Below, one piece after another: positions 50,747 to 60,039 of a DNA stretch of 64,000 bases. Position numbers and translations under genes: made by a program. The notes below the pieces were generated by a model, which was given only the letters and a program-made list of their open reading frames with translations, had not been told where the DNA came from and did no database searches. How positions within the stretch are numbered: position 1 is the stretch's first letter; each line of letters begins with the position of its first letter. This DNA comes from Acidimicrobiaceae bacterium (GTDB taxonomy: Bacteria > Actinomycetota > Acidimicrobiia > Acidimicrobiales > Ilumatobacteraceae): the NCBI GenBank assembly GCA_020637295.1, contig JACJWF010000012.1:57153-121152 (forward strand), given 5' to 3'.

Positions 50747-52774
50747 ATGTGCGGGTTCGTCGGCAGGGCCGCGCTGGGGCCCGGCGGCGTCGGCCCGGCG
50801 CCCGATCTGCTGGCTCGCATGGTTGCCACCCTCCACCACCGGGGGCCGGAGGGGTACGGCCGCTACCGCGACCACCGCACCGGCATGGCGCACGCCCGCC
50901 TCGCGCTGGTGGACCTCGCCACGGGCACCCAGCCGCTGGCCGACCCCGACGGCGAGTGGTGGATGGTCTTCAACGGGGAGCTGTTCAACCACCACGCGCT
51001 GCGGCGCGAGCTCGCCGCAGCGGGCCGGCGGTTCGCCACCACGAGCGACTCCGAGGTGGTCGTCCAGGCCTTCCGGGCCTGGGGCGTCGACTGCTTCCGT
51101 CGCTTCAACGGCCAGTGGGCGCTGGCGCTGTGGAACCGGGCCGAGGAGCGTCTCGTCCTCAGCCGCGATCCGGTGGGCATCTGCCCGCTGTTCGTCCACG
51201 AGCACCGCGGCACGGTCTCGTTCGCCAGCGAGGTGAAGGCCCTGCTCGCCGACCCGGCGATGCCCCGTGCCCTGGACCCTCGGGGCATCGACCAGACCTT
51301 CACCTACTGGAGCTCGCTCGCGCCGTTGACGCCCTACGCGGGCATCGAGGAGATGCCGCCCGGCACGTGGCGGGAGTACACCACGGCGGGTCGCCGAGAC
51401 GGCACGTACTGGTCGCCGGCCTTCCCGCCCACGGTGCCCCAATGGGCCGGCACCCTCGACGAGGCCACCGAGACCCTGCGCGACCACCTCACGGCCGCCA
51501 GCGAGTTGCGCATCACCAGCGCCGACGTGCCGGTGGGCGCCTACCTCTCCGGAGGGCTGGACAGCTCGCTCACGGCGCTCCTGGGCCACCGGGCCAGCAG
51601 GGGGCGGCTGCAGACGTTCTCCCTCCGCTTCGCCGACGCCGAGTTCGACGAGGGCGGTTACCAGCGCGAGCTGGCGTCGATGCTGGACAGCGCGCACCAC
51701 GAGATCGTCGTCGACCGGCCGGACATCGCCTCGGTCTTCCCCGAGGTCGTGCGCCACACCGAGCGGCCCGTGCTCCGCACGGCGGCGGCGCCCATGTTCC
51801 TCCTGTCCCGCGAGGTCCGCCGCGCCGGCATCAAGGCCGTGCTCACCGGCGAGGGGGCGGACGAGATGCTCGGCGGCTACGACCTCTTCCGCGAGGCACG
51901 CATCCGCGCCTTCTGGGCCCGGCGCCCGGGCTCCACGGCGCGGCCCGCGCTCTTCGATCGCATCTACCCGTACCTCGGCGGGCTCACCGGCCGGGCGAAG
52001 GGGATGGCCCAGTCGTTCTGGAAGGTCGGGCTGGAGCGCGCCGGGCAGCCGGGCTTCTCCCACGACCCGCGGTGGCGCAGCACCCGCGCTGCGCTCACGC
52101 GCTGCTACGCGCCGGCGTTCGCCGCGCAGACTGCCGGCCCCGCGGTGCCCGACCCGCTCGAGACGCTGCCGGCGGACTTCACCCGCTGGGCGCCGCTGGC
52201 CCAGGCCCAGTTCCTGGAGATCACCACCCTCCTGTCGCCGTACCTGCTGTCCAGCCAAGGCGACCGGCAACTGCTCGGCAACGGGGTGGAGGGGCGCTTC
52301 CCCTTCCTCGACCCGGACGTGATCGCGCTGTGCAACTCGCTGCCGCCCGCGTACAAGCTGCGCGGCCTGGACGAGAAGCATGTGCTCAAGCGGGTGGGTC
52401 GCGGGCTGGTGCCGGACGGAATCCTCGCCCGCAAGAAGCAGCCGTACCGGGCACCCGACGCAGTGTGCTTCACCGGGCCGGACGCGCCCCCCTACGTGGA
52501 CGAGATGCTGTCGCCCGGCGCCGTGCTGGCCGCCGGCGTGTTCGACCCCGGCGCGGTCCGGGCACTCCTGGTCAAGCTGCGGGCCGCGTCTGCCGACAAT
52601 CGCAACGCTCCGTCGAACGCCGACAACATGGCCTTCGTGGGCATACTCTCCACCCAGTTGATGTTCCACGAGTTCCTTCACAACGCGCTTCCGTCGGCGG
52701 CAGGTCAACCGACGCAGTTCACCGTGGACGTCGATCTCACCGCACCCACCCCAGGACGCCTTCATGGACGCTGA
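50747..52774 (+). CDS. asparagine synthetase (glutamine-hydrolysing)-like amidotransferase
   Basis: 675 residues. Class II glutaminase with nucleophile Cys2 (MCGFVGRAALG), LHHRGPEGYG, NGELFNHHAL; then the AsnB synthetase domain with the ATP loop YLSGGLDSSLTALLG (about 266-280), TGEGADEMLGGYDLF and NGVEGRFPFLDPDVI. Transfers glutamine nitrogen to an adenylated carboxylate. Extra-long AsnB relatives in surface-polymer clusters often amidate sugars or acyl groups. One base separates it from the nadE-like stop, and it overlaps the ACP gene by 11 nt. Confidence 0.88.
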   Translation: MCGFVGRAALGPGGVGPAPDLLARMVATLHHRGPEGYGRYRDHRTGMAHARLALVDLATGTQPLADPDGEWWMVFNGELFNHHALRRELAAAGRRFATTSDSEVVVQAFRAWGVDCFRRFNGQWALALWNRAEERLVLSRDPVGICPLFVHEHRGTVSFASEVKALLADPAMPRALDPRGIDQTFTYWSSLAPLTPYAGIEEMPPGTWREYTTAGRRDGTYWSPAFPPTVPQWAGTLDEATETLRDHLTAASELRITSADVPVGAYLSGGLDSSLTALLGHRASRGRLQTFSLRFADAEFDEGGYQRELASMLDSAHHEIVVDRPDIASVFPEVVRHTERPVLRTAAAPMFLLSREVRRAGIKAVLTGEGADEMLGGYDLFREARIRAFWARRPGSTARPALFDRIYPYLGGLTGRAKGMAQSFWKVGLERAGQPGFSHDPRWRSTRAALTRCYAPAFAAQTAGPAVPDPLETLPADFTRWAPLAQAQFLEITTLLSPYLLSSQGDRQLLGNGVEGRFPFLDPDVIALCNSLPPAYKLRGLDEKHVLKRVGRGLVPDGILARKKQPYRAPDAVCFTGPDAPPYVDEMLSPGAVLAAGVFDPGAVRALLVKLRAASADNRNAPSNADNMAFVGILSTQLMFHEFLHNALPSAAGQPTQFTVDVDLTAPTPGRLHGR

Positions 52775-53015
52775 CGCACTCCGAGCCGAGCTTCGCTCCT
52801 TCATCGCCACCAACTTCCTCTTCGCCGACGTCAGCTCGGTGGACGATGAGGCGTCGTTGCTGACCAGTGGGGTCATCGACTCCACCGGGGCGATGGAACT
52901 GATCTCCCACCTCGAGGAGCTGCTCGGCACCTCGTTCCCGGACGACGCGCTGGTCGCCGACAACTTCGACTCGGTCGACAAGATGCTCGCGTTCGCCACT
53001 CCCTTCCTGCAATGA
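52764..53015 (+). CDS. acyl carrier protein
   Basis: 83 residues: DADALRAELRSFIATNFLFA, LLTSGVIDSTGAMELISHLE with Ser40 in DSTG as the phosphopantetheine attachment site, and the usual helix IV. Would carry an acyl or aminoacyl group loaded by the next gene. Overlaps both neighbours, showing one operon. Confidence 0.88.
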   Translation: MDADALRAELRSFIATNFLFADVSSVDDEASLLTSGVIDSTGAMELISHLEELLGTSFPDDALVADNFDSVDKMLAFATPFLQ

Positions 53016-54535
53016 GCCCACGGCTCGCCGTCGACCAGTTGCACCGCGCTGCGCTGGAGCGTGGCGAGGCCGAGGCCCTGGTCGCCGATGGGGCCAGGTT
53101 CACCTACGGCGAGCTGGCCGCGGAGGCCGATCGCGTCGCCGCCCTGCTGCAGTCGCTCGGCCTGGCCCCTGGCGGGCGCGTGGTCGTGGTGCTGGCGAAC
53201 TCCGCGGCGTCGGTCACCACCCTGTTCGGCGTGTGGCGGGCCGGCGGTTGCGTGGTGATGGGCGACGCCGACAGCACGCCGGCGAACCTGCGCTACCGCA
53301 TCGCCCACTCCGGCGCGCAGGTGCTGGTCACCAGCGGCGCCAAGCTGGCGGTGGCACGCACTGCGGTGGACGGTCTGGACGGCGTGGCCGTGGTGGTCAC
53401 CGACGACGTGGCGCCATCGACGCTGGCGGCAGCAGAGCACCTCCTGGGTGACGCCCCGCCCGCGGCGGGGTGGCAGGCACCGGAGATCCACCGCCACGCA
53501 CCGGCAGCCATCATCTACACATCCGGCAGCACCGGCGCGCCCAAGGGGGTGACTCACAGCCACCACTCCATCGCCGTCGTCGTGGAGGCGGTCGGTCGCT
53601 ACCTGCACCACAGCGCCGACGACGTGGTGCTGTGCGTGCTCCAGTTGGCATTCGGGTACGGGCTGCTGCAGGTGCTGGTGACGTTCGACCACGGTGGCCG
53701 CCTGGTCCTGCGCCGCGGACCGGGCCTGCCGTTCGATCTCGTGCGCACGATCGCCGACGAAGGCGTCACCGGATTGGCCGGCGTGCCCACCCTCTTCGCC
53801 ATGCTGCGCGACCTGGACCCAGGCTCCTTCGCCGGCTGCACCCGCTGGCGCTACCTCACCTGCGCCGCGGCCGCGCTGCCCGCTGCGCTGGCCCTCCAGG
53901 TGGCCGACGCACTGCCGGGCACGGACGTCATCCCCATGCACGGCCAGACGGAGTGCTTCCGCACCACCTACCTCCCGGCCGACGAACTGCGCGCTCACCC
54001 ATCCTCGGTGGGCCGCGGGATGCCCGGGGTGGACCTGTGGCTGGAGGACGAGCGCGGCAACCGGCTGCCCAACGGCAGCCAGGGGGAACTGGTGGTGCGC
54101 GGCGAGAACGTGATGCTCGGCTACTGGCAGGACCCGGAGGCCACCGCGCGGGTCGTGCGCCCGGGCCGCACCGCGCACGAGCGCGTGCTGCGGACGGGCG
54201 ACCTCTTCCGCACGGACTCCGACGGCCGCCTGTACTTCGTGTCCCGCACGGACGACATCATCAAGTCGCGGGGCGAGAAGATCAGCCCGAACGAGATCGA
54301 GCAGGTGCTGTCCACCCTGCCCGGCGTCTTCGAATGCCGTGTGTTCGGCGTGCCCGACGACGTGCAGGGCCAGGCGGTGCGAGCCGAGATCGTGGTGCGC
54401 GACGGTCACGCGCTGTCCGAACTGGAGGTGCGCCGGGCCCTGAAGGCGGCCTTGGAGCCCTACAAGATGCCACGCGAGATCGCCTTCGTGGACGCCGTCC
54501 CGAAGTCGACGAGCGGCAAGGTGGTGCGGCGCTGA
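53012..54535 (+). CDS. AMP-dependent acyl/aryl ligase (ANL superfamily)
   Basis: 507 residues. P-loop IIYTSGSTGAPKGVTHSHHS (about 168-187), YLTCAAAALPAALALQVADA, MHGQTECFRTTYLPADEL, adenylate contact TGDLFRTDSDGRLYFVSRTD and C-terminal catalytic Lys in PKSTSGKVVRR. It adenylates a carboxylic acid and most likely loads it onto the adjacent ACP. The benzoate-CoA-ligase-like look does not fix the substrate. ATGA overlap with the ACP gene. Confidence 0.88.
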   Translation: MSPRLAVDQLHRAALERGEAEALVADGARFTYGELAAEADRVAALLQSLGLAPGGRVVVVLANSAASVTTLFGVWRAGGCVVMGDADSTPANLRYRIAHSGAQVLVTSGAKLAVARTAVDGLDGVAVVVTDDVAPSTLAAAEHLLGDAPPAAGWQAPEIHRHAPAAIIYTSGSTGAPKGVTHSHHSIAVVVEAVGRYLHHSADDVVLCVLQLAFGYGLLQVLVTFDHGGRLVLRRGPGLPFDLVRTIADEGVTGLAGVPTLFAMLRDLDPGSFAGCTRWRYLTCAAAALPAALALQVADALPGTDVIPMHGQTECFRTTYLPADELRAHPSSVGRGMPGVDLWLEDERGNRLPNGSQGELVVRGENVMLGYWQDPEATARVVRPGRTAHERVLRTGDLFRTDSDGRLYFVSRTDDIIKSRGEKISPNEIEQVLSTLPGVFECRVFGVPDDVQGQAVRAEIVVRDGHALSELEVRRALKAALEPYKMPREIAFVDAVPKSTSGKVVRR

Positions 54536-54553
54536 CCCGCCGCGCCCCGCCGG

Positions 54554-55648
54554 TCAGAACACGTCGCCCTGCATGCGGGTCCACCACTCCCCCACCAGCC
54601 GGCTCAGCGAGACGTCGCCGGCGGACAGCCGCGTTGCAGCCGCCACGGCCTCCGGGGAGCGGCCGGGCAACACGGTGACGAACTCGTTGCGCTGTACGTA
54701 GGTGCTCGCCCGCTGGCCGAGTGCCACCATCAACCGGGCGTCCGCCTGGCCGACCAACGCGGCCGCGCCGTGAGCGGCGGCGTCCAGTGCCAGCGCGTCG
54801 AGCACCTCGGCGTGCGCGCCCTCGCGGGCCTGCAGCAGCAGGACCTGGCCCAGCCCTCCGGCGTTCGGGTAGTACGCCGCCACACCCACGTCGCGCCCGT
54901 CGGGATGGTCGAACCGCAGCACGCGCAGCGGCCCGAACTGCTGCTTCTGCCGGCACATGTCGATCAGCCAGTCGAACCCGACGGCGTCCACGTGCGGGTG
55001 GGCGTAGCCCCGGTCGCCGACGACGGCGGCGAAGTCGTGCACGACGCCGGGCGCCACCTCGTGCACGGTGATGCCGGTCGCCACGGGCAGGAGGCGGCTG
55101 CGGCTCAGCCGATCGGCCGGCCACACCACCGTCCGGGCCAGCGCGGCAAGGGCCCGGTTGGACGAGGCGCGACGGACGCCGGCGAGGCCCAGCGCGCCCG
55201 CCCGCAACGGCAGCACCCAGCGCATGGAGGAGAACCGGCCGACACGGCCACCGAGGCTGGACCACAGGCGCAGCGCATGCTCGTTGGCCGTGTCGGTGAA
55301 CGCAAGGTCCTGCGCACCGGCGAAGTAGCGGCGCAGGAGGCGGGCGGCAACCATCGGGTCCTGCACGGACGGGTCCACCATCAGGTTCCCGCCGATCGCC
55401 ACACGCAACGGGACGCCGTCCACCCGGACGGGCAGCGGCACGACACCGATGAAGGCGACGATGCCGCCGGGCCCGTCGGCCACCAATGAGGGCATCGCCT
55501 CGTCGTACCACGGGTTGGCGAAGTAGAGCCGCTGGAAGTACGCCGTCGCGGCCGTCACGGAGTGCCCCTGCCCCTTGCGAAACGAACGCAGGAACAGGCG
55601 GACGACGTGCTCCAGGTCCTCCGTTCGGCACGGGCGTATGTCGGCCAT
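54554..55648 (-). CDS. GNAT-like acyltransferase
   Basis: 364 residues from ATG 55648 with an AGGAG site. IRPCRTEDLEHVVRLFLRSF opens an acetyltransferase fold; VGVVPLPVRVDGVPLRVAIG, GNLMVDPSVQDPMVAARLLR is the acyl-CoA loop, with a second half (FDWLIDMCRQKQQFGPLRVL) like double-GNAT proteins. Sited opposite the ACP/ligase operon, it may transfer the ACP-bound acyl group to a sugar. Convergent with the ligase gene. Confidence 0.7.
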   Translation of the reverse strand: MADIRPCRTEDLEHVVRLFLRSFRKGQGHSVTAATAYFQRLYFANPWYDEAMPSLVADGPGGIVAFIGVVPLPVRVDGVPLRVAIGGNLMVDPSVQDPMVAARLLRRYFAGAQDLAFTDTANEHALRLWSSLGGRVGRFSSMRWVLPLRAGALGLAGVRRASSNRALAALARTVVWPADRLSRSRLLPVATGITVHEVAPGVVHDFAAVVGDRGYAHPHVDAVGFDWLIDMCRQKQQFGPLRVLRFDHPDGRDVGVAAYYPNAGGLGQVLLLQAREGAHAEVLDALALDAAAHGAAALVGQADARLMVALGQRASTYVQRNEFVTVLPGRSPEAVAAATRLSAGDVSLSRLVGEWWTRMQGDVF

Positions 55649-55689
55649 CGCTGCTCCTGTGGTTTGGCAGGCGAGTGTAACGGCCCTGC

Positions 55690-56295
55690 TCAGCCGGGCA
55701 CCGGAGGCTCTGGGGTGACAGCCGTGAGCGTCGACATCGCCACGCCCACGCAGGCCATGGCCAGCGCCCATGCGCCCACGCACCCCAGGGCCTCCTCGAA
55801 CACGGCGGCGGCGTGGTGCCCGTCGTTGCCGATGACGTCGAGCAGTTCGCCGGCCGCCAGCAGCGCCAGGCCGAGGATCAGCAGCGGCCCGCCGCGCGCG
55901 CCGACCAGCAGGGGCCGCAAGCGCACCAGCAGCCAGGCCAGGACCGCCCAGTACACGAGCCGGGCGATCACGTCACCCGCGGGCACGATGTTGTGGAGGC
56001 GCAACACGTTGTCGGCGGCGAGCACGAGGAACAGCGCGGCGTTGACCAGCCACGGAGTGAGGCCGGTGGAGAGCCCGAGCATCACACTGATGGTGGCCAC
56101 GGCCACGAGCGCCATCGACGTGACGGCATTGACGATGCCGGGATGGCCGATGTCGAACACCTCGTAGAAGTAGGCCGTGGCCCGACCGGTGCGTTCCGTG
56201 CCGAGATGCCATGCCGCGACGCACAGGGTGATGGCCCCGGCCAGTACCGCACCGGAGATCAGCCGGTAGGCGGTGACGGCGGCGGCACGGGTCAT
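55690..56295 (-). CDS. multi-pass membrane protein
   Basis: 201 residues with about six helices, including LISGAVLAGAITLCVAAWHL, NAVTSMALVAVATISVMLGL, TPWLVNAALFLVLAADNVLR, LVYWAVLAWLLVRLRPLLVG and ALGCVGAWALAMACVGVAMS. No family recognised. Its start overlaps the end of the Wzz-like gene, so it belongs to the same operon. Confidence 0.7.
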   Translation of the reverse strand: MTRAAAVTAYRLISGAVLAGAITLCVAAWHLGTERTGRATAYFYEVFDIGHPGIVNAVTSMALVAVATISVMLGLSTGLTPWLVNAALFLVLAADNVLRLHNIVPAGDVIARLVYWAVLAWLLVRLRPLLVGARGGPLLILGLALLAAGELLDVIGNDGHHAAAVFEEALGCVGAWALAMACVGVAMSTLTAVTPEPPVPG

Positions 56296-57101
56296 GGACT
56301 GCTGCGGCCGGGCAACGACTCGTCGTAGTCGTCGTCGTCGTAGTCGTCGTCGTCGTACTCGCCGTCCTCGTACTCGCCGTCCTCGTACTCGCCGTCGTCG
56401 TAGTCGTCGTCGTAGTCGTAGTCCGTCTCCGGATCGGGGCTGACCTCACGGGCCGCACGGCGGTCGCGAACGAACCGGGAGTCCGCCACGAGGCCCGCAC
56501 CGACCGTGAGGACGACACCGAGGCCACCCACGAGGATCAGGGCCCGCAGCGTGCCGCTGAAGACCGTGGTGGCCTTGTCCGGGGTGACGATGGTCTCCAC
56601 CCGGATCCAGTAGCTCGGGTCGGTGCCCTGGGAAGTCTGCAATGTCGTCAGCTGGCGTTCGAGTTCGGCGATGACGAGATTGGTGTTGGTGATCGCCGCG
56701 CTGCCCGACGGGCCCTCACCGGCCACGTCGATGATGGGGCCACGGTAGAAGTCGCGGTTGGCGGCGATCTCGAACGTGCCGTCCAGCCCCTGCGCCTTCA
56801 ACTGCTGCTGCACCGGCTCGCTGTCCAGCACCTTCACGAGGATGTCGACGATGACCGACAGGTCGCCGAAACGGCTGTAGGGGTTCTGGTACTCCGGGGG
56901 GATGGTGGGGTTCTCCGGGGTGACCTCGGGGAGCGCCGGGGGGTTGAGGAGCACCACGGCCGCGGACGCGCGGTAGACGGGCGGTTGGACGATCAGGACC
57001 CCGACACAGGCCAGCAGGGCGACGACCGCCGCCGGAATGACGACCCGCCGCTGCCGCCAGAGCAGCCGGAGAAGGGATGCGATGCTCACCGTACGTTCCA
57101 C
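56292..57101 (-). CDS. Wzz/chain-length-determinant-like membrane protein with acidic Asp/Tyr tail
   Basis: 269 residues. N-terminal helix (VVIPAAVVALLACVGVLIVQ), an extracytoplasmic part with a helical stretch (VIVDILVKVLDSEPVQQQLK; TNLVIAELERQLTTLQTSQG), a second helix (ALILVGGLGVVLTVGAGLVA) and a cytosolic tail of D/E/Y-rich repeats (YEDGEYEDGEYDDDDYDDDD). The two-helix topology is that of polysaccharide co-polymerases that set polymer length. A tyrosine-rich tail recalls BY-kinase adaptors but is far more acidic. Confidence 0.75.
   Translation of the reverse strand: MERTVSIASLLRLLWRQRRVVIPAAVVALLACVGVLIVQPPVYRASAAVVLLNPPALPEVTPENPTIPPEYQNPYSRFGDLSVIVDILVKVLDSEPVQQQLKAQGLDGTFEIAANRDFYRGPIIDVAGEGPSGSAAITNTNLVIAELERQLTTLQTSQGTDPSYWIRVETIVTPDKATTVFSGTLRALILVGGLGVVLTVGAGLVADSRFVRDRRAAREVSPDPETDYDYDDDYDDGEYEDGEYEDGEYDDDDYDDDDYDESLPGRSSP
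56315..56425 (-). repeat. triplet microsatellite encoding the acidic tail
   Basis: Runs of tcgtcgtag, tcgtcgtcg and tcgccgtcctcgtac units on the plus strand, encoding D-Y-D-D and D-G-E-Y-E repeats. All units are multiples of three, so slippage changes tail length in frame. Confidence 0.85.
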
Positions 57102-57222
57102 TTCCGCGGGAACGAGCGCCGTCCCGCCATTGAGGCATGGAGTCTACTCCCGGGGTTCACCGGAGCGGCTGCAACGCCACCTGCATGCACGAAGGCTGCC
57201 GCAGCGCAATAGCCTCACCCGG

Positions 57223-57900
57223 ATGGTGGGTTCGCCGGCGGTCTCCAGTGCTCGGGCACGCGCCCACGCCGCGCTGCGCCGTCCCGTCGAGGTGGCCGTC
57301 GTCGCGCTGGCGCTGCTGATCGGCGCAGCCACCGTCCTCACCCGCGACGTCGAGTACGCATCCACCTCCAGCGTGCTGTTCGTCGACTCGCCCACGGTGG
57401 AGCAGTACGCAGTGGCCACCCAGCTGGACGTGGACCCCACCAGCGAGAGCCCGCTCGCCCGCTTCCACGACCCGACGGTGGTGGCCGACGTGTTCGTCCG
57501 CCTGTACCGCAGCCGGGAGAAGCTGCGCGAACTGGCCGACGAGGGGATGGCCGGCCGGCTGATCATCACCACCCGCCGCACCGTCGTCAGCGCCACCCCG
57601 GACCACGGACCGGTGTTCGAGATGACGGTGGTGGCCGCCAGCCCGGACCTCGCGCGCGCATCCAGCCATGTGGTGCTCGAGGACCTGCTCGACGAACTGG
57701 ACCGCCAGCAGGCGGGCTACGAGCCGGAGCTGTCGGTGCGCGCCGCACCCATCGCCGAACCGAACCTCGGCCGGCCCGTCGGCGGCAGCAGGGTGCGCAG
57801 CACCGTGGGCTTCACGCTGCTTGCCGTGCTGCTCGGCGTCGCCGTGCGGCAGACCCGGCTCTGGCTGCGCCGGTGGATGGGGATGCGCGCTTTTGCATGA
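57223..57900 (+). CDS. Wzz-like membrane protein (second)
   Basis: 225 residues from ATG 57223 with TAGCCT 7 nt upstream. N-terminal helix (VEVAVVALALLIGAATVLTR), YASTSSVLFVDSPTVEQYAV, an extracellular helical region (DVFVRLYRSREKLRELADEG; SSHVVLEDLLDELDRQQAGY) and a C-terminal helix (VGFTLLAVLLGVAVRQTRLW). Same topology as the divergent Wzz-like protein. No kinase domain. Confidence 0.72.
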   Translation: MVGSPAVSSARARAHAALRRPVEVAVVALALLIGAATVLTRDVEYASTSSVLFVDSPTVEQYAVATQLDVDPTSESPLARFHDPTVVADVFVRLYRSREKLRELADEGMAGRLIITTRRTVVSATPDHGPVFEMTVVAASPDLARASSHVVLEDLLDELDRQQAGYEPELSVRAAPIAEPNLGRPVGGSRVRSTVGFTLLAVLLGVAVRQTRLWLRRWMGMRAFA

Positions 57901-58033
57901 CGATCCGGCTAAGATTATTGCGATTTCATGTCAAACCGTGAACGTTGGGTGACCACGCCGGGGCGGACAGCCGATGCAAGAAGCATCGGTGGTCGACCAC
58001 CAACGGAACGCCATCACACGTGAAGGAGCCTTC
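57901..58033 (+). promoter_or_regulatory. AT-richer promoter region and hairpin leader of the first beta-helix gene
   Basis: An unusually AT-rich patch (57905-57940, with TAAGAT) is followed by CCGATGC-aagaa-GCATCGG (57971-57989) and the perfect palindrome GGTGGTCGACCACC (57988-58001), then GAAGGAG before ATG 58034. Suggests a structured 5' leader. Confidence 0.45.
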
Positions 58034-60022
58034 ATGCGTGCCCATCTCCGCCCTCTCATCGCTGCTGCCCTCACCACCGGCCTGATCGCCGGCGGCCTCG
58101 TGGCCAACTCCCCGGCACCGGCGGCCGCATCCGTCAGCAGCGGCAGCGTCACCGAACTCCAGATCACCGGTCAGAACGGTGTCCCCTCCAATGCGACAGC
58201 CGCCATGGTCAACCTCACGGCGTTGCGTGGGGTCAGCCGGGGCTGGCTCACCCTGTATCCCTGCGGTGAGGCCATCCCGCTGGCCTCCAACCTCAACTTC
58301 GAGCCCGACGAGCCGGCCCGCACCAACGCCGCCATCAGCCGCATCGGCAGTGGCGGCAAGGTGTGCATCTACTCGTCCACCCGGGTGGAACTGGTGGTCG
58401 ACCTCACCGGTTACACCCAGCCCAACAGCGGCGTCAACGCCATCACGCCCAGCCGCCTGGTGGACACCCGAGAGGGCACGGGCGGCCTGTACCGCATGTC
58501 GTCCAACAGCACCGTCACGGTGCAGGTCGCCGGCGCGGGCGGTGTGCCGGGCACGGCCACCAGCGCAGCGTTGAACGTCACGGCGACAGCGGCCTCCGGA
58601 TCGGGGGCGTTCACCGTCTACCCGTGCGACGCCGCCAGGCCGTCGAACGCGCAGGTCGCCTTCTCCGCCGACCGCCCGGTGCCCAACCTGGTGATCACCG
58701 CGCTGTCCGCCTCGGGCACCGTGTGCGTGCACACGACGCGAGCCACGGAACTGGTGATCGACGTGGACGCCTGGATGGACAACTCCGCCGGCTTCACCGA
58801 CGCCCCCAACACCCGCCTGCTCAACGCCACCGTCAGCGCCGGCTCCACTCGCGTGATCGACCCCGGCAGCGCGGGCAGCGGCGAAGGCTCGCTGGTGCTC
58901 ACCCTCACCTCCGGCAGCCCGGCCACCCGCGGCTACCTCACCGTCTACCCGTGCGGCACCTCGATGCCGCTGTCGTCCAACGGCAACCCCGTCCCCGGCT
59001 TCACCACCACGAACAGCATGGTCGCCAAGCCCGGCTCCGACGGCACCGTCTGCGTCTTCTCCTCCGTCAGCGTCGCGTTGGCGGTGGATCTCGCCGGCAC
59101 CTTCCCGGTGGGCGGCGTGCGCCCCATCGTCCCGGTGCGTCTGTTCGACTCGCGCGAGCTCTTCCCCACCGCACAGACCGCCGGCGTCCCGAGCGGCACC
59201 TCGCTGCGGTCCTGGCCGTGGGCGCTGCGGACCTCCGCGGCCTCCGGCGTTCCGACGGAGTACCGCAACGGGATGGCCTGCCAGGTCTTCGACGGCTACC
59301 TCGTGTCGCTCAGCGGGTCGCAGACGCTGGCGGTGGACACCACCTGCGCCATCTTCCGCAACAGCCGGTTCCGCACCACCGGCGACACCCAGGCCATCGT
59401 CATCGGCACCCGATCGGCGTCGTTCATCGAGGTCTGGCGCAGCGACTTCGACGGCGGGCCGAGCAATGTGCGCGGCATCCAGAGCGACTACGCCACGATG
59501 GCCATCCTGGAGAGCGAGTTCGCCCACTTCGGCAATGCGGCCGTGGAGATGAACGACCGCAACCAGACGGCGACGCTCACCGTCGAGGACTGCTACATGT
59601 ACCAGGCCAAGGGCTGGCCTCGCGAGCAGCACGCCGACGGGGTGCAGATGAGCGCCGGCGGGGGCATCTTCGTTCGCAACAACACGATCCTGATGGAGCT
59701 GTTCGGTGGCAGCAACGGCGACTACAGCTACGTCAGCAACTCCGCCGTCGGCATCGGCACATCGCTCGGCCGGATCGGCACGGTGGTGATCGATCACAAC
59801 CGGCTGGCCGGGGGCGGCTACGTGGTCTACGTGGAGCGCAAGAGCTACCCGTTCACCGGCACCGTCACCATCACCAACAACAACTTCGACCTGATGTTCT
59901 CCCCGAACTCGGGGATCTGGGGTCCGTTGTTCCCCAACGACGTCCCGTCCGGCGTGGAGTGGTCCGGCAACTCCTACAACATGGTGTATCCGATCAGCCT
60001 GCAGTACGCCCTGTCGCTCTGA
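58034..60022 (+). CDS. secreted beta-helix protein with YPCG-repeat domains (paralogue 1)
   Basis: 662 residues from ATG 58034. Sec signal (LRPLIAAALTTGLIAGGLVA), then three ~115-residue repeats each with a VNLTA/LNVTA strand, LTxYPCG and a later VCxxxS...LVVDL strand (GWLTLYPCGEAIPLASNLNF; GAFTVYPCDAARPSNAQVAF; GYLTVYPCGTSMPLSSNGNP). The C-terminal ~270 residues form a right-handed beta-helix (FDGGPSNVRGIQSDYATMAI; WPREQHADGVQMSAGGGIFV; NNTILMELFG). Probably binds or trims an extracellular polysaccharide. Catalytic residues are not certain. Confidence 0.82.
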   Translation: MRAHLRPLIAAALTTGLIAGGLVANSPAPAAASVSSGSVTELQITGQNGVPSNATAAMVNLTALRGVSRGWLTLYPCGEAIPLASNLNFEPDEPARTNAAISRIGSGGKVCIYSSTRVELVVDLTGYTQPNSGVNAITPSRLVDTREGTGGLYRMSSNSTVTVQVAGAGGVPGTATSAALNVTATAASGSGAFTVYPCDAARPSNAQVAFSADRPVPNLVITALSASGTVCVHTTRATELVIDVDAWMDNSAGFTDAPNTRLLNATVSAGSTRVIDPGSAGSGEGSLVLTLTSGSPATRGYLTVYPCGTSMPLSSNGNPVPGFTTTNSMVAKPGSDGTVCVFSSVSVALAVDLAGTFPVGGVRPIVPVRLFDSRELFPTAQTAGVPSGTSLRSWPWALRTSAASGVPTEYRNGMACQVFDGYLVSLSGSQTLAVDTTCAIFRNSRFRTTGDTQAIVIGTRSASFIEVWRSDFDGGPSNVRGIQSDYATMAILESEFAHFGNAAVEMNDRNQTATLTVEDCYMYQAKGWPREQHADGVQMSAGGGIFVRNNTILMELFGGSNGDYSYVSNSAVGIGTSLGRIGTVVIDHNRLAGGGYVVYVERKSYPFTGTVTITNNNFDLMFSPNSGIWGPLFPNDVPSGVEWSGNSYNMVYPISLQYALSL

Positions 60023-60039
60023 GCGCCTACCATCGGCGG

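Noticed and set aside
50633..54409. 1,258-codon minus-strand open frame
   Set aside because: Lies opposite AsnB, ACP and the ligase, all with clear motifs; shadow frame.
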